Source: Pseudomaricurvus sp050633365
GTDB lineage: Bacteria > Pseudomonadota > Gammaproteobacteria > Pseudomonadales > Cellvibrionaceae
Direction: 5' to 3'
Length of the DNA: 64,000 nucleotides
NCBI GenBank assembly: GCA_050633365.1
Contig: JBOEGJ010000011.1
Location: 1 to 64,000, forward strand
Shown here piece after piece: positions 26,934-36,670 of this stretch. The notes below the pieces were generated by a model that saw nothing but the letters and a program-made list of their open reading frames with translations, was not told where the DNA came from and made no database searches. Both the position numbers and the translations under genes were made by a program. Position 1 is the first letter of the stretch, and every line of letters begins with the position of its first letter.

Positions 26934-27773
26934 TTATTGAATACTACCCACACTGGAAAAGCTGGGCAGACTCAGAAAAGAATCCCAATGCATCCAAACC
27001 GCAAATGCCTTACCTACGATAGCATCTTCGGAGACAGCCCCCCAATCGCGACTGTCCGAGCTGTTATCGCGGTTGTCGCCCATCATGAAATAATGCCCTT
27101 CGGGGACAACCCAGTGACCAGCGACACTCAATCGACCAGGGGTCACATTTTTGCGCATATCGTGCTCTACCCCTCCAACGGTTTCTTTCATTAGTTGAAA
27201 CCGAGGGTTTCCAGGCGGCAGTGACGCCACCAAGGTCTGAGGCTGTTGCTCACCGTTGACATAAAGCACGTTATTCACATAGCGGATATCATCACCAGGC
27301 ATGCCCACCACTCGTTTAATATAGTAAGTGTCTGGACGATGGGGTGGAAAGAACACCATCACATCTCCGCGTTTTGGTTCGTTGACATCGAGAACCTTAT
27401 TGCGGATCACCGGCAATCGGATACCGTAGGTAAATTTGTTCACCAAGATAAAATCGCCGATCTTTAAGGTTGGAATCATCGAACCAGAAGGGATCTGAAA
27501 GGGCTCAGCGATAAATGAACGCAACACCAAAACGATGAGTAATACCGGAAAAAACGACTTAGAGTACTCAATTGCCACCGGTTCTTGGGCGGCGACGGCC
27601 TTGGCCTGTAAATAGACTTCTTCTTGATTTTCGATCTCGGCCTGCTCAAATTGAGCATCCACAGCCGCGACCTTGGCCTGTCGCTTTGACGCGAGAAAAA
27701 TCACGTCAAACAACCAAATCAAACCGCTAACAAATACCAGCAACACTAAGATTAGAGGTAAATTAATATCCAT
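26934..27773 (-). CDS. lepB: Signal peptidase I
   Basis: A 279-residue inner-membrane serine protease that removes signal peptides. It has two N-terminal membrane segments (about 4-26 and 76-90), catalytic Ser98 in IPSGSM, catalytic Lys153 in YYIKRVVGMPGD, and the conserved GDNRDNSSDSRDWG box near the C-terminus. It lies between lepA and the DUF4845 gene on the same strand, a standard order. It would process the exported proteins in this window, including the chelatase and the bufferin precursor. Confidence 0.97.
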   Translation of the reverse strand: MDINLPLILVLLVFVSGLIWLFDVIFLASKRQAKVAAVDAQFEQAEIENQEEVYLQAKAVAAQEPVAIEYSKSFFPVLLIVLVLRSFIAEPFQIPSGSMIPTLKIGDFILVNKFTYGIRLPVIRNKVLDVNEPKRGDVMVFFPPHRPDTYYIKRVVGMPGDDIRYVNNVLYVNGEQQPQTLVASLPPGNPRFQLMKETVGGVEHDMRKNVTPGRLSVAGHWVVPEGHYFMMGDNRDNSSDSRDWGAVSEDAIVGKAFAVWMHWDSFLSLPSFSSVGSIQ

Positions 27774-27821
27774 ATCTATTCGACTATCACAATTAAAATA
27801 AAATCAAAGAATGCTGAGAGA

Positions 27822-29621
27822 TTACTCATCAACTTTCAAAACCGCCAAGAACGCCTCTTGCGGGATCTCGACATTGCCCACTTGCTTCATGCGCTTTTTA
27901 CCAGCCTTCTGCTTTTGCAACAGCTTTTTCTTACGACTGATATCACCGCCATAACATTTTGCCGTTACGTTTTTACGCAGAGCTTTTACCGTCGAGCGAG
28001 CGATAATTTGACCGCCAATCGCCGCCTGAATCGCCACATCAAACATTTGACGGGGAATTAATTCCTTCATCTTTTCGACCAACGCACGGCCCTTGTAAGG
28101 CGCATTATCACGATGAACAATGAGTGCAAGAGCGTCAACTCGATCACCATTGATCAGAACATCTAGGCGAACCAACTTAGCCGCCTCAAAACGATCAAAG
28201 TTATAGTCTAACGAGGCAAAACCACGGCTTACGGACTTAAGACGATCAAAGAAGTCCATGACCACTTCGTTCATCGGTAGCTCGTAGGTCACTGCGACTT
28301 GCGTTCCCATGTACTGCATGTCTTTTTGAATGCCGCGTTTCTCAACACACAAGGTGATCACGGCCCCTAAATGCTCCTGCGGGACAAGTATGTTTGCCTC
28401 AACGATGGGTTCGCGCATTTCTTCGATCGAACCAACATCAGGCAATTTCGAGGGGTTATCCACTAACAGAACTTCGCCGTTGTTACGCACAACTTCGAAC
28501 ACCACCGTGGGCGCCGTAGTGATCAAATCGAGGTCGTATTCACGCTCGAGTCGCTCCTGGATAATTTCCATATGCAGCATACCCAAGAAGCCACAGCGGA
28601 AGCCAAATCCCAGCGCATCTGAGCTTTCTGGCTCGTAGAACAACGATGCATCATTCAAGGTAAGCTTCGCCAATGCCTCACGAAAAGCTTCATAGTCATC
28701 TGAACTCACCGGAAATAAACCGGCGTAAACCTGTGGTTTAACCTTTTTGAAGCCTGGCAGCGCATCGACATCAGCATCACCAGAGTGAATGATGGTGTCT
28801 CCCACCGGCGCGCCGTGGATATCTTTAATCCCAGCAACAACAAAACCAACTTCACCAGCTCGCAAGACGCCGGTATCTTTTCTTTTCGGAGTAAAGACAC
28901 CAACATTATCGACAACGTGGGCACGGCCGATGGATTTGGTAATGATTTTGTCTTTAGCCTTCAAGGTGCCCTGTTTCACTCGTACTAATGAAACAACACC
29001 GAGATAATTATCAAACCAAGAATCGATGATCAACGCCTGCAAAGGTGCATCAACATCTCCCTCAGGCGCGGGCACCATTTTTACCAGCTCTTCGAGAACA
29101 TCTTCGACACCAATGCCCGACTTAGCGCTGCATTGAACCGCCTCAGTCGCATCGATACCGATAACATCTTCGATTTCTTGAGAGACTCTATCGGGCTCAG
29201 CTTGAGGCAAATCGATTTTGTTCAACACTGGGATAACTTCAAGCCCCTGTTCAATCGCGGTATAGCAATTGGCAACCGATTGCGCTTCGACCCCTTGCGC
29301 GGCATCGACAACCAACAAGGCGCCTTCACAGGCCGATAACGAGCGAGAGACTTCATAGGAGAAATCTACGTGCCCCGGCGTATCAATAAAATTGAGCTGG
29401 TAGGTATTGCCGTCTTTGGACGTGTAATCCAAGGTGACACTCTGAGCTTTAATGGTAATACCACGCTCTCGCTCAATATCCATTGAGTCTAGAACCTGAG
29501 CTTCCATTTCGCGCTCACTCAAGCCACCGCAGACCTGAATGAAGCGGTCAGCAATCGTGGATTTTCCGTGGTCAATGTGGGCGATAATGGAGAAATTTCG
29601 AATATGGCTAAGATCGGTCAC
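27822..29621 (-). CDS. lepA: Elongation factor 4 (LepA)
   Basis: A 599-residue ribosomal GTPase resembling EF-G without domain IV tip and with a unique C-terminal domain. G1 is AHIDHGKST (14-22), DTPGHVDF is G3 and NKIDLP is G4. The C-terminal domain contains KMKELIPRQMFDVAIQAAIG and ARSTVKALRKNVTAKCYGGD. The start appears to be GTG (29621), with the family's SHIRNFSIIAHIDHG immediately after. It precedes lepB by 48 bases. The 157-base gap from mucD may hold its own promoter. Confidence 0.97.
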   Translation of the reverse strand: MTDLSHIRNFSIIAHIDHGKSTIADRFIQVCGGLSEREMEAQVLDSMDIERERGITIKAQSVTLDYTSKDGNTYQLNFIDTPGHVDFSYEVSRSLSACEGALLVVDAAQGVEAQSVANCYTAIEQGLEVIPVLNKIDLPQAEPDRVSQEIEDVIGIDATEAVQCSAKSGIGVEDVLEELVKMVPAPEGDVDAPLQALIIDSWFDNYLGVVSLVRVKQGTLKAKDKIITKSIGRAHVVDNVGVFTPKRKDTGVLRAGEVGFVVAGIKDIHGAPVGDTIIHSGDADVDALPGFKKVKPQVYAGLFPVSSDDYEAFREALAKLTLNDASLFYEPESSDALGFGFRCGFLGMLHMEIIQERLEREYDLDLITTAPTVVFEVVRNNGEVLLVDNPSKLPDVGSIEEMREPIVEANILVPQEHLGAVITLCVEKRGIQKDMQYMGTQVAVTYELPMNEVVMDFFDRLKSVSRGFASLDYNFDRFEAAKLVRLDVLINGDRVDALALIVHRDNAPYKGRALVEKMKELIPRQMFDVAIQAAIGGQIIARSTVKALRKNVTAKCYGGDISRKKKLLQKQKAGKKRMKQVGNVEIPQEAFLAVLKVDE

Positions 29622-29778
29622 AGTGTATACAACTACCCGTCAATTATGTGTCGCTGACCGGCCCAAACTGGCTTTCTAAGCCACTATTTAAGCGGTCAAT
29701 AAAGGCGGGAAGTCTACCGTATTTGAAGAGTAGGCGCCACGACGAGTCGCGACGCCACAAGCGAGAGCCTGAAATCAA

Positions 29779-31170
29779 TTAGTCCGACACGGTAATCGTT
29801 CGGAATAACGCTCTGCCGCTGCGATAAAAGCGAATCGGCAGCAAACTATCGTTCGGAAGCGCCGCCACCACACGATCGTAATCTGAAAGGGAATCGACGC
29901 CGTCAAAACCAAGCTGGACAATAACATCGCCCCGGCGCAAACCCGCCTTAGCACCGGCACCGTCAGCCAACACCTGCCTCACGACTACGCCGCCGCGCAG
30001 CTGCCACTGTTTGAGCAGTTCCGGCTCGAGCGCATCGACGACCAAACCTAAACGCCCGCCTTGCTCGGGCTCGGCCTGGGCAATGACAGGCTCATCACCA
30101 CCCAATGTACCCACAGTGACGTCTACAATACGCTTTTTGCCTTCTCGCATGAGCGTCACAGGTACCGATTTGCCAGGCTGAGAGATACCCACCGCGTGGG
30201 GCAAATCGCCTGAGCTTTGAATGGGTGCCTTGCCAAAGCGAATAATAACGTCACCAACCCTCAACCCCGACTTAGCCGCAGGCCCCGAGGGATCTAGCTG
30301 CGCTACCAGCGCCCCCATGGGCTTATCCAGACCGAAAGACGCTGCCAGGTCTCGATCCACTTCCTGAATAACAACACCAAGCCAACCTCGATCTACCCGG
30401 CCCTTGTCTTTTAATTGCGCCATGACCTCCCGGGCCACACTGACCGGAATCGCAAAAGATAAGCCTATGGAGCCGCCGGAGCGGGTGTAGATCTGAGAAT
30501 TAATACCGACCACCTCGCCATCGAGATTAAATAGCGGGCCACCAGAGTTCCCAGGATTAATCGCCACATCGGTCTGAATAAAAGGGACGTAATTCTCGTT
30601 TTTTTCACTGGGAATACTGCGACCAATTGCGCTCACAATACCGACACTGGCAGAGAAATCGAGGCCAAATGGCGATCCGATGGCCAACACCCACTGGCCT
30701 ACTTTCAGATCATCGTCGTCGGCAAGCGTCAAGGTCGGCAAACCTTCTTCGTCAATTTTTAACAGCGCCAAATCTGAGCGCTCGTCGGTACCCACCACAG
30801 TCGCCGTATATTCACGGCGATCAACTAAGCGCACCTGTATCTCGTCTGCACCCTCAATCACGTGATTGTTGGTCAGAATGTAACCGTCGTCGGACACAAT
30901 AAATCCCGACCCCATAGATTGAACGTTGCGCTCCGGCCTTTGCCTTGGTTCAAATAGGTGACGAAATAACTCAGGGATGTCTTGCTGACTGCGCGGCATC
31001 TGTATTTGATTGCGCTGGCGACGCTTTTCGACAGTGTTGATTTTCACCACCGCGGGGGAAGTGTTCTCGACCAACTCGGTAAAATCGGGCAAACCACTGC
31101 GAGCCGCAACCGACATACTGCTCAACCCAAGCAACAATAAAAAAGCGCCCACAAAAACTCTATTTATCAT
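29779..31170 (-). CDS. mucD: Periplasmic serine protease MucD (DegP/HtrA family)
   Basis: A 463-residue exported protease/chaperone of the envelope-stress response. Signal peptide MINRVFVGAFLLLLGLSSMS-AARS; trypsin-like domain with catalytic His103 (TNNHVIEG), Asp133 (RSDLALL) and Ser209 (GNSGGPL); two PDZ domains (about 265-350 and 375-460). ATG 31170 has AAGAGG upstream; ATG 31185 and TTG 31188 are alternatives that lengthen the signal peptide slightly. It is the last gene of the rpoE-mucA-mucB-rseC-mucD series, separated from rseC by a repeat-filled gap. Confidence 0.94.
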   Translation of the reverse strand: MINRVFVGAFLLLLGLSSMSVAARSGLPDFTELVENTSPAVVKINTVEKRRQRNQIQMPRSQQDIPELFRHLFEPRQRPERNVQSMGSGFIVSDDGYILTNNHVIEGADEIQVRLVDRREYTATVVGTDERSDLALLKIDEEGLPTLTLADDDDLKVGQWVLAIGSPFGLDFSASVGIVSAIGRSIPSEKNENYVPFIQTDVAINPGNSGGPLFNLDGEVVGINSQIYTRSGGSIGLSFAIPVSVAREVMAQLKDKGRVDRGWLGVVIQEVDRDLAASFGLDKPMGALVAQLDPSGPAAKSGLRVGDVIIRFGKAPIQSSGDLPHAVGISQPGKSVPVTLMREGKKRIVDVTVGTLGGDEPVIAQAEPEQGGRLGLVVDALEPELLKQWQLRGGVVVRQVLADGAGAKAGLRRGDVIVQLGFDGVDSLSDYDRVVAALPNDSLLPIRFYRSGRALFRTITVSD

Positions 31171-31230
31171 TGAAAACCTCTTCATCAACTTACCTGCTCC
31201 GCCTTACTTGCTTTACCTTTAACCTACAGT

Positions 31231-31324
31231 GTTCTGAACCTACTTAGCTCTCAACCTATTTAGCTTTCAACCTATTTAGCTCTCAACCTACTGAGTCCTT
31301 AACCCACTGAACCTTTAACCTACC
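31231..31324. repeat. Degenerate 16-bp tandem repeats between rseC and mucD
   Basis: About six units of TAGCTCTCAACCTATT type (31245-31260, 31261-31276, 31277-31292, then more diverged copies to 31324, and a partial copy from 31231). Another related copy may lie near 31214. Units 2-4 differ at only one or two positions. Confidence 0.85.
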
Positions 31325-31390
31325 CTACTATTGGTCGGCTTCAACCAACGCGGCTTAACGGCAATCATTAATCGCTGGCGCTAGCCAGAA

Positions 31391-31855
31391 TCAGTACTTT
31401 TCGACCCACTGGACAGGAGCCGCGTCGTCGAGTAGGACCGGCTGCACCTCGACATTGTCTTTATGACGCGCACTGTGCATTCGCACCACAAGCGCTCCCA
31501 CACCAAAGCCAAACGCCGCTAAAACCATACTTCCGAGCTCGCCCATGTCTAATCCATTACCAAGCAGCAATGCAACAAGCATTCCGATCAGCGGCGTCAT
31601 GTAGACAAACAGAGATCCATTGGCTACCACGCGCTCGGGAATTCCAATAGTGACGCATTCTTGAGGCTTAAATTCGTGCGCCGCTCGCCCGTTGAGCAAT
31701 ACCCGAATCAAGTTGGTATTACCGCTCCATTTTGCCACCATGCTTTGACCGCAACCCTTCTGAGCAGAACAGGACTCACAGGTTGAGCGCTGGATGGTCT
31801 CAACCCAAAGACTATCGCTATCGATCGATACAATACGCCCGGACTCAGTAATCAC
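31391..31855 (-). CDS. rseC: SoxR-reducing system / sigma-E regulator protein RseC (MucC)
   Basis: A 154-residue inner-membrane protein. The N-terminal cytoplasmic part has the cysteines C26, C29 and C35 of RSTCESCSAQKGCGQ; two membrane helices lie at about 80-98 and 104-122, and the tail is charged. It starts with GTG (31855), whose first base is the last base of the mucB TAG stop, so the two genes are coupled. RseC proteins modulate sigma-E activity or SoxR reduction; which one applies here cannot be told. Confidence 0.9.
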   Translation of the reverse strand: MITESGRIVSIDSDSLWVETIQRSTCESCSAQKGCGQSMVAKWSGNTNLIRVLLNGRAAHEFKPQECVTIGIPERVVANGSLFVYMTPLIGMLVALLLGNGLDMGELGSMVLAAFGFGVGALVVRMHSARHKDNVEVQPVLLDDAAPVQWVEKY

Positions 31856-32910
31856 TATGAATCCTCGGAGCTCGAGGAAGAGGTAGAGGGAGACTCAGAC
31901 ACTGACGGCGCTGCAGCTGGACGAACCGAGCCGGCAATTCGCTGGGCGGCGCGTGCTGGAATCTCGCCGACAACGGTAATGGTATGGGGGATTGATCCAA
32001 ATAATTGCTGCTGCATATAGGCCACGGTGGCGCCGCGCTGAGCCTTACCTTGGGCCGCTACGCTCTCGCCCATCGGCTGAACAAATACCGAAAAAGCCGA
32101 CAAACCATCGGTAAATAGACGAACCTCACCGGCCCCATCGACGACAGAGCTACCCGCGGGCAAAAAGCCACTGGGGATCCAATCTAGATCCCATCCCAGT
32201 GCGTCTTTTGGCGGAAGGCAACTGGGCTGACCGACACTTTTGACTCGAGCACTGGTCTCGACGGTCTCAACCCACGAATCATTTGCCTCGAGCTCGAGAC
32301 TGGCAAATTGCAATCGCTCTAACACACGACGATTAACTCCCTGAGTCATGGTCCCAAGCGGTAAAGACGTCTCTTGATCAATCGACAAGGTGTAACCAAA
32401 GCGGTATTCATCCCGAGGCACGATCTGCAGCATGGTCGCGGGTCGGCCGGCCACTCGCTGCTGATCCCGAATATAAAAATGGTAGTGTTGGTTAAGGCCA
32501 TGAAAGTTCCCCTCCAATGACGGCAACAAACCTTGAAGGACTTTATCTGCCGGGGATAAGCAAGAAACATCTCGTCCGTTGCGCTCGATTCTTCGAGAAG
32601 GCCCATTCAAATACTCCAAATGCTCATATTCAACCCCATCAATGACTTGATGGGTAATTCTAAGCGTTTGCAGCGCACCGCCAAACTCGTAGGTAAAGAG
32701 CCCTCGATAATCCTTCTCGCGCAGGGCTTGAGACATATCAGCCAACAGCTTGGCCACCTGCTCGGGGCTTTCACTGGCAACGGCCGCATGTGAGCCAAGA
32801 GTCAATGCCAGCGATAGAGCTAGGTATTTAGAAAAGGAGAAAAACGCTCTTGAAATCGGCAAGACAGGAGTGACGGCCGATTTGAGATGATTAAAACTGA
32901 GGATTAACAC
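31855..32910 (-). CDS. mucB: Sigma-E regulatory protein RseB/MucB
   Basis: A 351-residue exported protein that binds the periplasmic part of the anti-sigma factor and shields it from proteolysis until lipid or lipoprotein signals appear. After an N-terminal signal (hydrophobic residues 25-43, then HAAVASESPEQV) come the two MucB/RseB domains; landmarks are YRGLFTYEFGGALQTLRITHQ, HLEYLNGPSRRIERNG and DLDWIPSGFLPAGSS. The C-terminal Ser-rich tail is low-complexity. The chosen start is GTG 32910 with GGAG upstream; a later start is possible because the leader before the signal core is long. Confidence 0.92.
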   Translation of the reverse strand: MLILSFNHLKSAVTPVLPISRAFFSFSKYLALSLALTLGSHAAVASESPEQVAKLLADMSQALREKDYRGLFTYEFGGALQTLRITHQVIDGVEYEHLEYLNGPSRRIERNGRDVSCLSPADKVLQGLLPSLEGNFHGLNQHYHFYIRDQQRVAGRPATMLQIVPRDEYRFGYTLSIDQETSLPLGTMTQGVNRRVLERLQFASLELEANDSWVETVETSARVKSVGQPSCLPPKDALGWDLDWIPSGFLPAGSSVVDGAGEVRLFTDGLSAFSVFVQPMGESVAAQGKAQRGATVAYMQQQLFGSIPHTITVVGEIPARAAQRIAGSVRPAAAPSVSESPSTSSSSSEDS

Positions 32911-33114
32911 TGTGGGCTAGTTCTCCGTGAGGCAACGATTAAACGCTGGGCAGACTCCCAGAGAGATGTCCTCGCGTCAAGCCCTACGTACACTTGCAGC
33001 TGCTCTCTTGGCTTTGCGCCGAGTGAATTTACCGGCGCCTAGAGAAACAACATCATGCTGAAACTATGTTTGAGCGGATTCCTACTGAAACCCGCCCTGC
33101 GTTTGAGACGGCAT

Positions 33115-33164
33115 TACTTTTGTGCAGGTTCTTTTTGTCCAACTTCTACTTTTGCGCAGGCTCT
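33115..33164 (-). repeat. Duplicated 18-bp tail of the mucA gene
   Basis: TACTTTTGTGCAGGTTCT (33115-33132) and TACTTTTGCGCAGGCTCT (33147-33164) differ at two positions. The second copy contains the mucA stop codon; the first lies just after it in the mucA-mucB gap. Confidence 0.85.
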
Positions 33165-33850
33165 ACAACGGGGACGCGGGCGTAAGGCAGCATGCCACGA
33201 CTGCTGTTGAGCGCTGCGTTGTCGGCATGAACTTCCATCACCCGCTGCAGATAGGCCTGTACCTCGGGGGCCGGAGCCTGAGTGGTCGGTGTAGGTTTGG
33301 CCTTGGTAACAACCGGATAGTATCGCGGCTGGGATTCTTGTACCGGCATCTTAGCGTGACTACTCACAGTTCGCGCGGAAACCGACGGCACTTGAAACCC
33401 TGCAGGTAGCGATGCCGCAGGGTTCGGCACTAACAATTCGTCTGAGCTTACGGCAACGCCGGCGTCGGCAACTTGTGCGTCGTCAAACTCTCCACCAACC
33501 CCAATCATTTGGGAGGTTACAACCATAACCGCAGCTACTGAGGCCGCTACGGCGACGCGGCTCATTTTCTGCGCCCAGGACGAGCTCGCCTTAATTTGAT
33601 GACTGTCTTCAGCGTCAATCGCCTCGCGAATAGAAGCCGACAAATCCATCATTGGAGCTTGTGGCAAGTCTCCTCGCATTGCTTGTCCAACACGATTGTA
33701 ACGACTCCAGTTCTCACGTAACTGCTCATCAGACTCCGTCGCTTTCAGGACTCTATGAAGTTCCATTTCTGAAACTTCGCCGTCAACCAGTGCCGACAGT
33801 GATTCATTCATGCCAGATGCGCGCTGAGATTGATTAGAGTGATTCGCCAT
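33146..33850 (-). CDS. mucA: Anti-sigma-E factor RseA/MucA
   Basis: A 234-residue single-pass inner-membrane protein. The N-terminal cytoplasmic domain binds sigma-E (NESLSALVDGEVSEMELHRVL, WSRYNRVGQAMRG), one membrane helix lies at about residues 103-122 (VAVAASVAAVMVVTSQMIG), and the periplasmic domain holds the MucB contact region. It ends in YLQRVMEVHADNAAL...RVPVV. ATG 33850 has GGA upstream. It follows rpoE. A 235-base gap without a clear gene separates it from mucB. Confidence 0.92.
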   Translation of the reverse strand: MANHSNQSQRASGMNESLSALVDGEVSEMELHRVLKATESDEQLRENWSRYNRVGQAMRGDLPQAPMMDLSASIREAIDAEDSHQIKASSSWAQKMSRVAVAASVAAVMVVTSQMIGVGGEFDDAQVADAGVAVSSDELLVPNPAASLPAGFQVPSVSARTVSSHAKMPVQESQPRYYPVVTKAKPTPTTQAPAPEVQAYLQRVMEVHADNAALNSSRGMLPYARVPVVEPAQK

Positions 33851-34025
33851 CGTTAATCCATTCACCTTGTCTTTGTTTTACCTACGCCGCCAATTGGGCG
33901 GTATGTAAGCTTGCGAGAGTTATGACCCACGCAATATGAGAAAGTTCACACAATATTCAGAAATATTAAGTTTTGTTATAAACGCCACTCATATAATCCT
34001 TGCTCGCGGAATACAAGCAGTTAAC

Positions 34026-34613
34026 TTATCGATCTACTAAGGGCGCAATACGCTTATCAATGGCGTCTCTGGCCCGAAAGATGCGCGAGCGCACAGTTCC
34101 CACCGGGCACCCCATCACATCGGCAATTTCTTCATAGCTAAGCCCTTCCATTTCCCGCAAAGTTACGGCGGTGCGTAAATCCTCGGGCAGCTCTTTGATA
34201 GCCGAATCAACTTCGGCTTTGAGCTCATCCCTAAATAGATTGCTCTCGGGCGTATCGACATCTTTCAATAAATCGCTACCGGAGTAGTACTCTGCGTCTT
34301 CGACATCGACATCGGTGGCCGGCGGACGACGCCCGCGAGACACCAAATAATTCTTGGCGGTATTAATCGCGATACGGTAAAGCCAAGTGTAAAATTGGCT
34401 GTCGCCGCGAAAGTTACCCAGCGCTCGATAAGCCTTGATGAATGCCTCTTGAACCACATCGTAGACTTCGTGCGAATCGTGGATATAGCGTCCCACCACT
34501 GACACCATTTTGTGCTGATACTTAAGTACTAGCAGATCAAAAGCGCGTTTATCGCCCTTCTGTACTCGCTCCACCAACTGCTGATCTGTTTCAGGCGCAC
34601 GCTGCGCTGTCAT
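34026..34613 (-). CDS. rpoE: RNA polymerase sigma factor RpoE (AlgU/AlgT)
   Basis: A 195-residue ECF sigma factor of the envelope-stress response. Region 2 contains AFDLLVLKYQHKMVSVVGRYIHDSHEVYDVVQEAFIKAYR-type sequence, and region 4 contains EEIADVMGCPVGTVRSRIFRAR. It starts at ATG 34613 with GGAG upstream; a TTG four codons before is rejected. Regulated release by MucA/MucB is expected from gene order. A sigma-E-type promoter about 140 bases upstream suggests it activates its own transcription. Confidence 0.96.
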   Translation of the reverse strand: MTAQRAPETDQQLVERVQKGDKRAFDLLVLKYQHKMVSVVGRYIHDSHEVYDVVQEAFIKAYRALGNFRGDSQFYTWLYRIAINTAKNYLVSRGRRPPATDVDVEDAEYYSGSDLLKDVDTPESNLFRDELKAEVDSAIKELPEDLRTAVTLREMEGLSYEEIADVMGCPVGTVRSRIFRARDAIDKRIAPLVDR

Positions 34614-35037
34614 CCCATTCTCCAAAGTTTCTCGTTTTTGCTGCGCGACAACCGTGCAACAGGGTTACATCTTTGAGAAACACCCCATTATGAATACTAA
34701 AATTAAGCCCGCTTATACCGGCACAGGTACCACGGTATTCTTGTTAAGCTCTTCTGACTTATAACCGCAATAAAAGTTCATTGAATTTTACCGGTTACGC
34801 GCTCGACGCCGCAGGCATGAACACACAACCATCAATTCGATCAATTCAAGCCCAACCACACCGAGCGACTCGTCCTTATTGCCTATCTTAACGGCATAAT
34901 TGGCAATACCACCGAGACCATTGCATGTATATACTACCCGCCTTTTCTGAGCAAGCTGCAGCATTTTGAAAGAGCCCTTATATATCACTTAGAGCCCTGT
35001 ACCGCCCAGCGCCACCACAGAGCATACGGATTATTCT
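34614..35037. other. 424-bp divergent region between rpoE and nadB
   Basis: Apart from the sigma-E-type promoter at 34753-34779, I see no gene or clear site. Short open frames here have neither start signals nor recognisable products. Confidence 0.7.
34753..34779 (-). promoter_or_regulatory. Sigma-E-type promoter of rpoE
   Basis: On the minus strand GAACTT (34779-34774) and TCAGA (34757-34753) are separated by 16 bases, close to the sigma-E consensus GAACTT-N16/17-TCTGA. The position, about 140 bases before the rpoE ATG, fits positive autoregulation. Confidence 0.7.
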
Positions 35038-36660
35038 ATGACCAGTCGCCACCACCAACACGACGTATTGATTATAGGCAGTGGGGCCGCAGGCCTGACA
35101 CTGGCGCTGAGCCTCGCCGACAAGGCCAAAGTCGCCGTACTCAGTAAAGGCGCGTTGAACGAAGGCTCTACCTGGTTTGCGCAAGGCGGGATAGCCGCCG
35201 TTCTCGATGATAACGACTCTACCGAAGCCCATGTCGCAGATACTCTCAATGCCGGTGCAGGCCTCTGCCATGAAGACAGTGTTCGATTCACCGTCGAGCG
35301 CGGCAAAAAGGCAATTCAGTGGCTGATTGACCAAGGCGTCAGCTTCACCAAACACCAAGACGGTGCAGACTACCATCTAACGAAAGAAGGCGGTCACAGT
35401 CACCGACGCATCATTCACAGCGCCGACGCTACCGGCAAAGCGGTTCACAGCACCCTAATCGAAAAAGTTCGCAACCAGACCAATATCGAGATCTTTGAGC
35501 ACCACATCGCCGTTGACCTCATCAATGAGCCCGACACTGATACAGGCAAAGTTCGCTGCGCAGGCAGTTACGTCTATAACCGCACAGAAGATCGTGTCGA
35601 CGCGTTTCAGGCCAAAGCCGTTATCCTCGCTACCGGCGGGGCCAGCAAGGTCTATCTCTATTCGAGCAACCCCGATAGCGCCAGCGGTGACGGCATCGCT
35701 ATGGCTTGGCGAGCTGGGTGCCGCATCGCCAACATGGAATTCAACCAATTTCACCCCACTTGCTTGTACCACCCAAAAGCCGGGTCATTCCTGGTGACCG
35801 AAGCACTTAGGGGGGAAGGTGCGCACTTAAAACTGCCCAACGGCGAGCGATTTATGCACCGCTTCGACGAGCGCAAAGAACTGGCACCGCGAGACATTGT
35901 CGCTCGAGCCATCGACCATGAAATGAAACGACTGGGAAGTGACTGCCTCTACTTAGATATAAGCCACAAGCCCCAAGACTTTATCGGCGAGCACTTTCCA
36001 ACGGTGAAAGCACGCTGCCTTGATTTTGGTATCGACATCACCAAACAGGCCATCCCTGTAGTACCTGCGGCCCACTATACCTGTGGCGGCGTAGTGGTAA
36101 ACAACAAAGGCCAGACCGATTTAGATCAGCTTTACGCCATTGGAGAAACCTCCTTTACCGGCTTACACGGCGCCAATCGGATGGCCAGCAATTCTCTATT
36201 GGAATGTGTGGTTTACGCTCAAGCCGCCGCCGATAGCATTCGAGCTGATCTCGACACGATCAAGGTCCCGTCGCCGGTCGCGCCTTGGGATGACTCGCGA
36301 GTTACCAACTCCGATGAAGACGTGGTTATCTCACACAACTGGGACGAACTACGTCGCTTTATGTGGGATTACGTGGGCATTGTAAGAACTCGAAAACGCC
36401 TGGAGAGAGCAACCCACCGAATCAAGCTGCTGCAAAAAGAAATTCAAGAGTATTACAGCAATTATCAGGTGGGCAATGATCTGGTGGAGCTTCGTAATCT
36501 CGCCATGGTAGCTGAGCTGATCATTCGCTCCGCCATGCAGCGAAAAGAGAGTCGCGGCCTTCACTATTCTCTAGATTATCCTGCACCGTCGAACGTACCT
36601 CGAGACACAATTTTGGTACCAACGAACTTTGCCGCCCAAGAGATATTCGTAAGAAGCTAG
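35038..36660 (+). CDS. nadB: L-aspartate oxidase
   Basis: A 540-residue FAD enzyme that oxidises L-aspartate to iminoaspartate in de novo NAD synthesis. The FAD dinucleotide motif is GSGAAGL (14-20), then STWFAQGGIAAVLDDNDS, HTADATG-like HSADATGKAVH, and the conserved NLYAIGE-like LYAIGETSFTGLHGANRMASNSLLECVV region near the C-terminal third. Full length for the family. It is divergent from rpoE, the same neighbourhood as in E. coli and Pseudomonas. No nadA or nadC is in the window. Confidence 0.97.
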   Translation: MTSRHHQHDVLIIGSGAAGLTLALSLADKAKVAVLSKGALNEGSTWFAQGGIAAVLDDNDSTEAHVADTLNAGAGLCHEDSVRFTVERGKKAIQWLIDQGVSFTKHQDGADYHLTKEGGHSHRRIIHSADATGKAVHSTLIEKVRNQTNIEIFEHHIAVDLINEPDTDTGKVRCAGSYVYNRTEDRVDAFQAKAVILATGGASKVYLYSSNPDSASGDGIAMAWRAGCRIANMEFNQFHPTCLYHPKAGSFLVTEALRGEGAHLKLPNGERFMHRFDERKELAPRDIVARAIDHEMKRLGSDCLYLDISHKPQDFIGEHFPTVKARCLDFGIDITKQAIPVVPAAHYTCGGVVVNNKGQTDLDQLYAIGETSFTGLHGANRMASNSLLECVVYAQAAADSIRADLDTIKVPSPVAPWDDSRVTNSDEDVVISHNWDELRRFMWDYVGIVRTRKRLERATHRIKLLQKEIQEYYSNYQVGNDLVELRNLAMVAELIIRSAMQRKESRGLHYSLDYPAPSNVPRDTILVPTNFAAQEIFVRS

Positions 36661-36670
36661 TAGCCCAACC

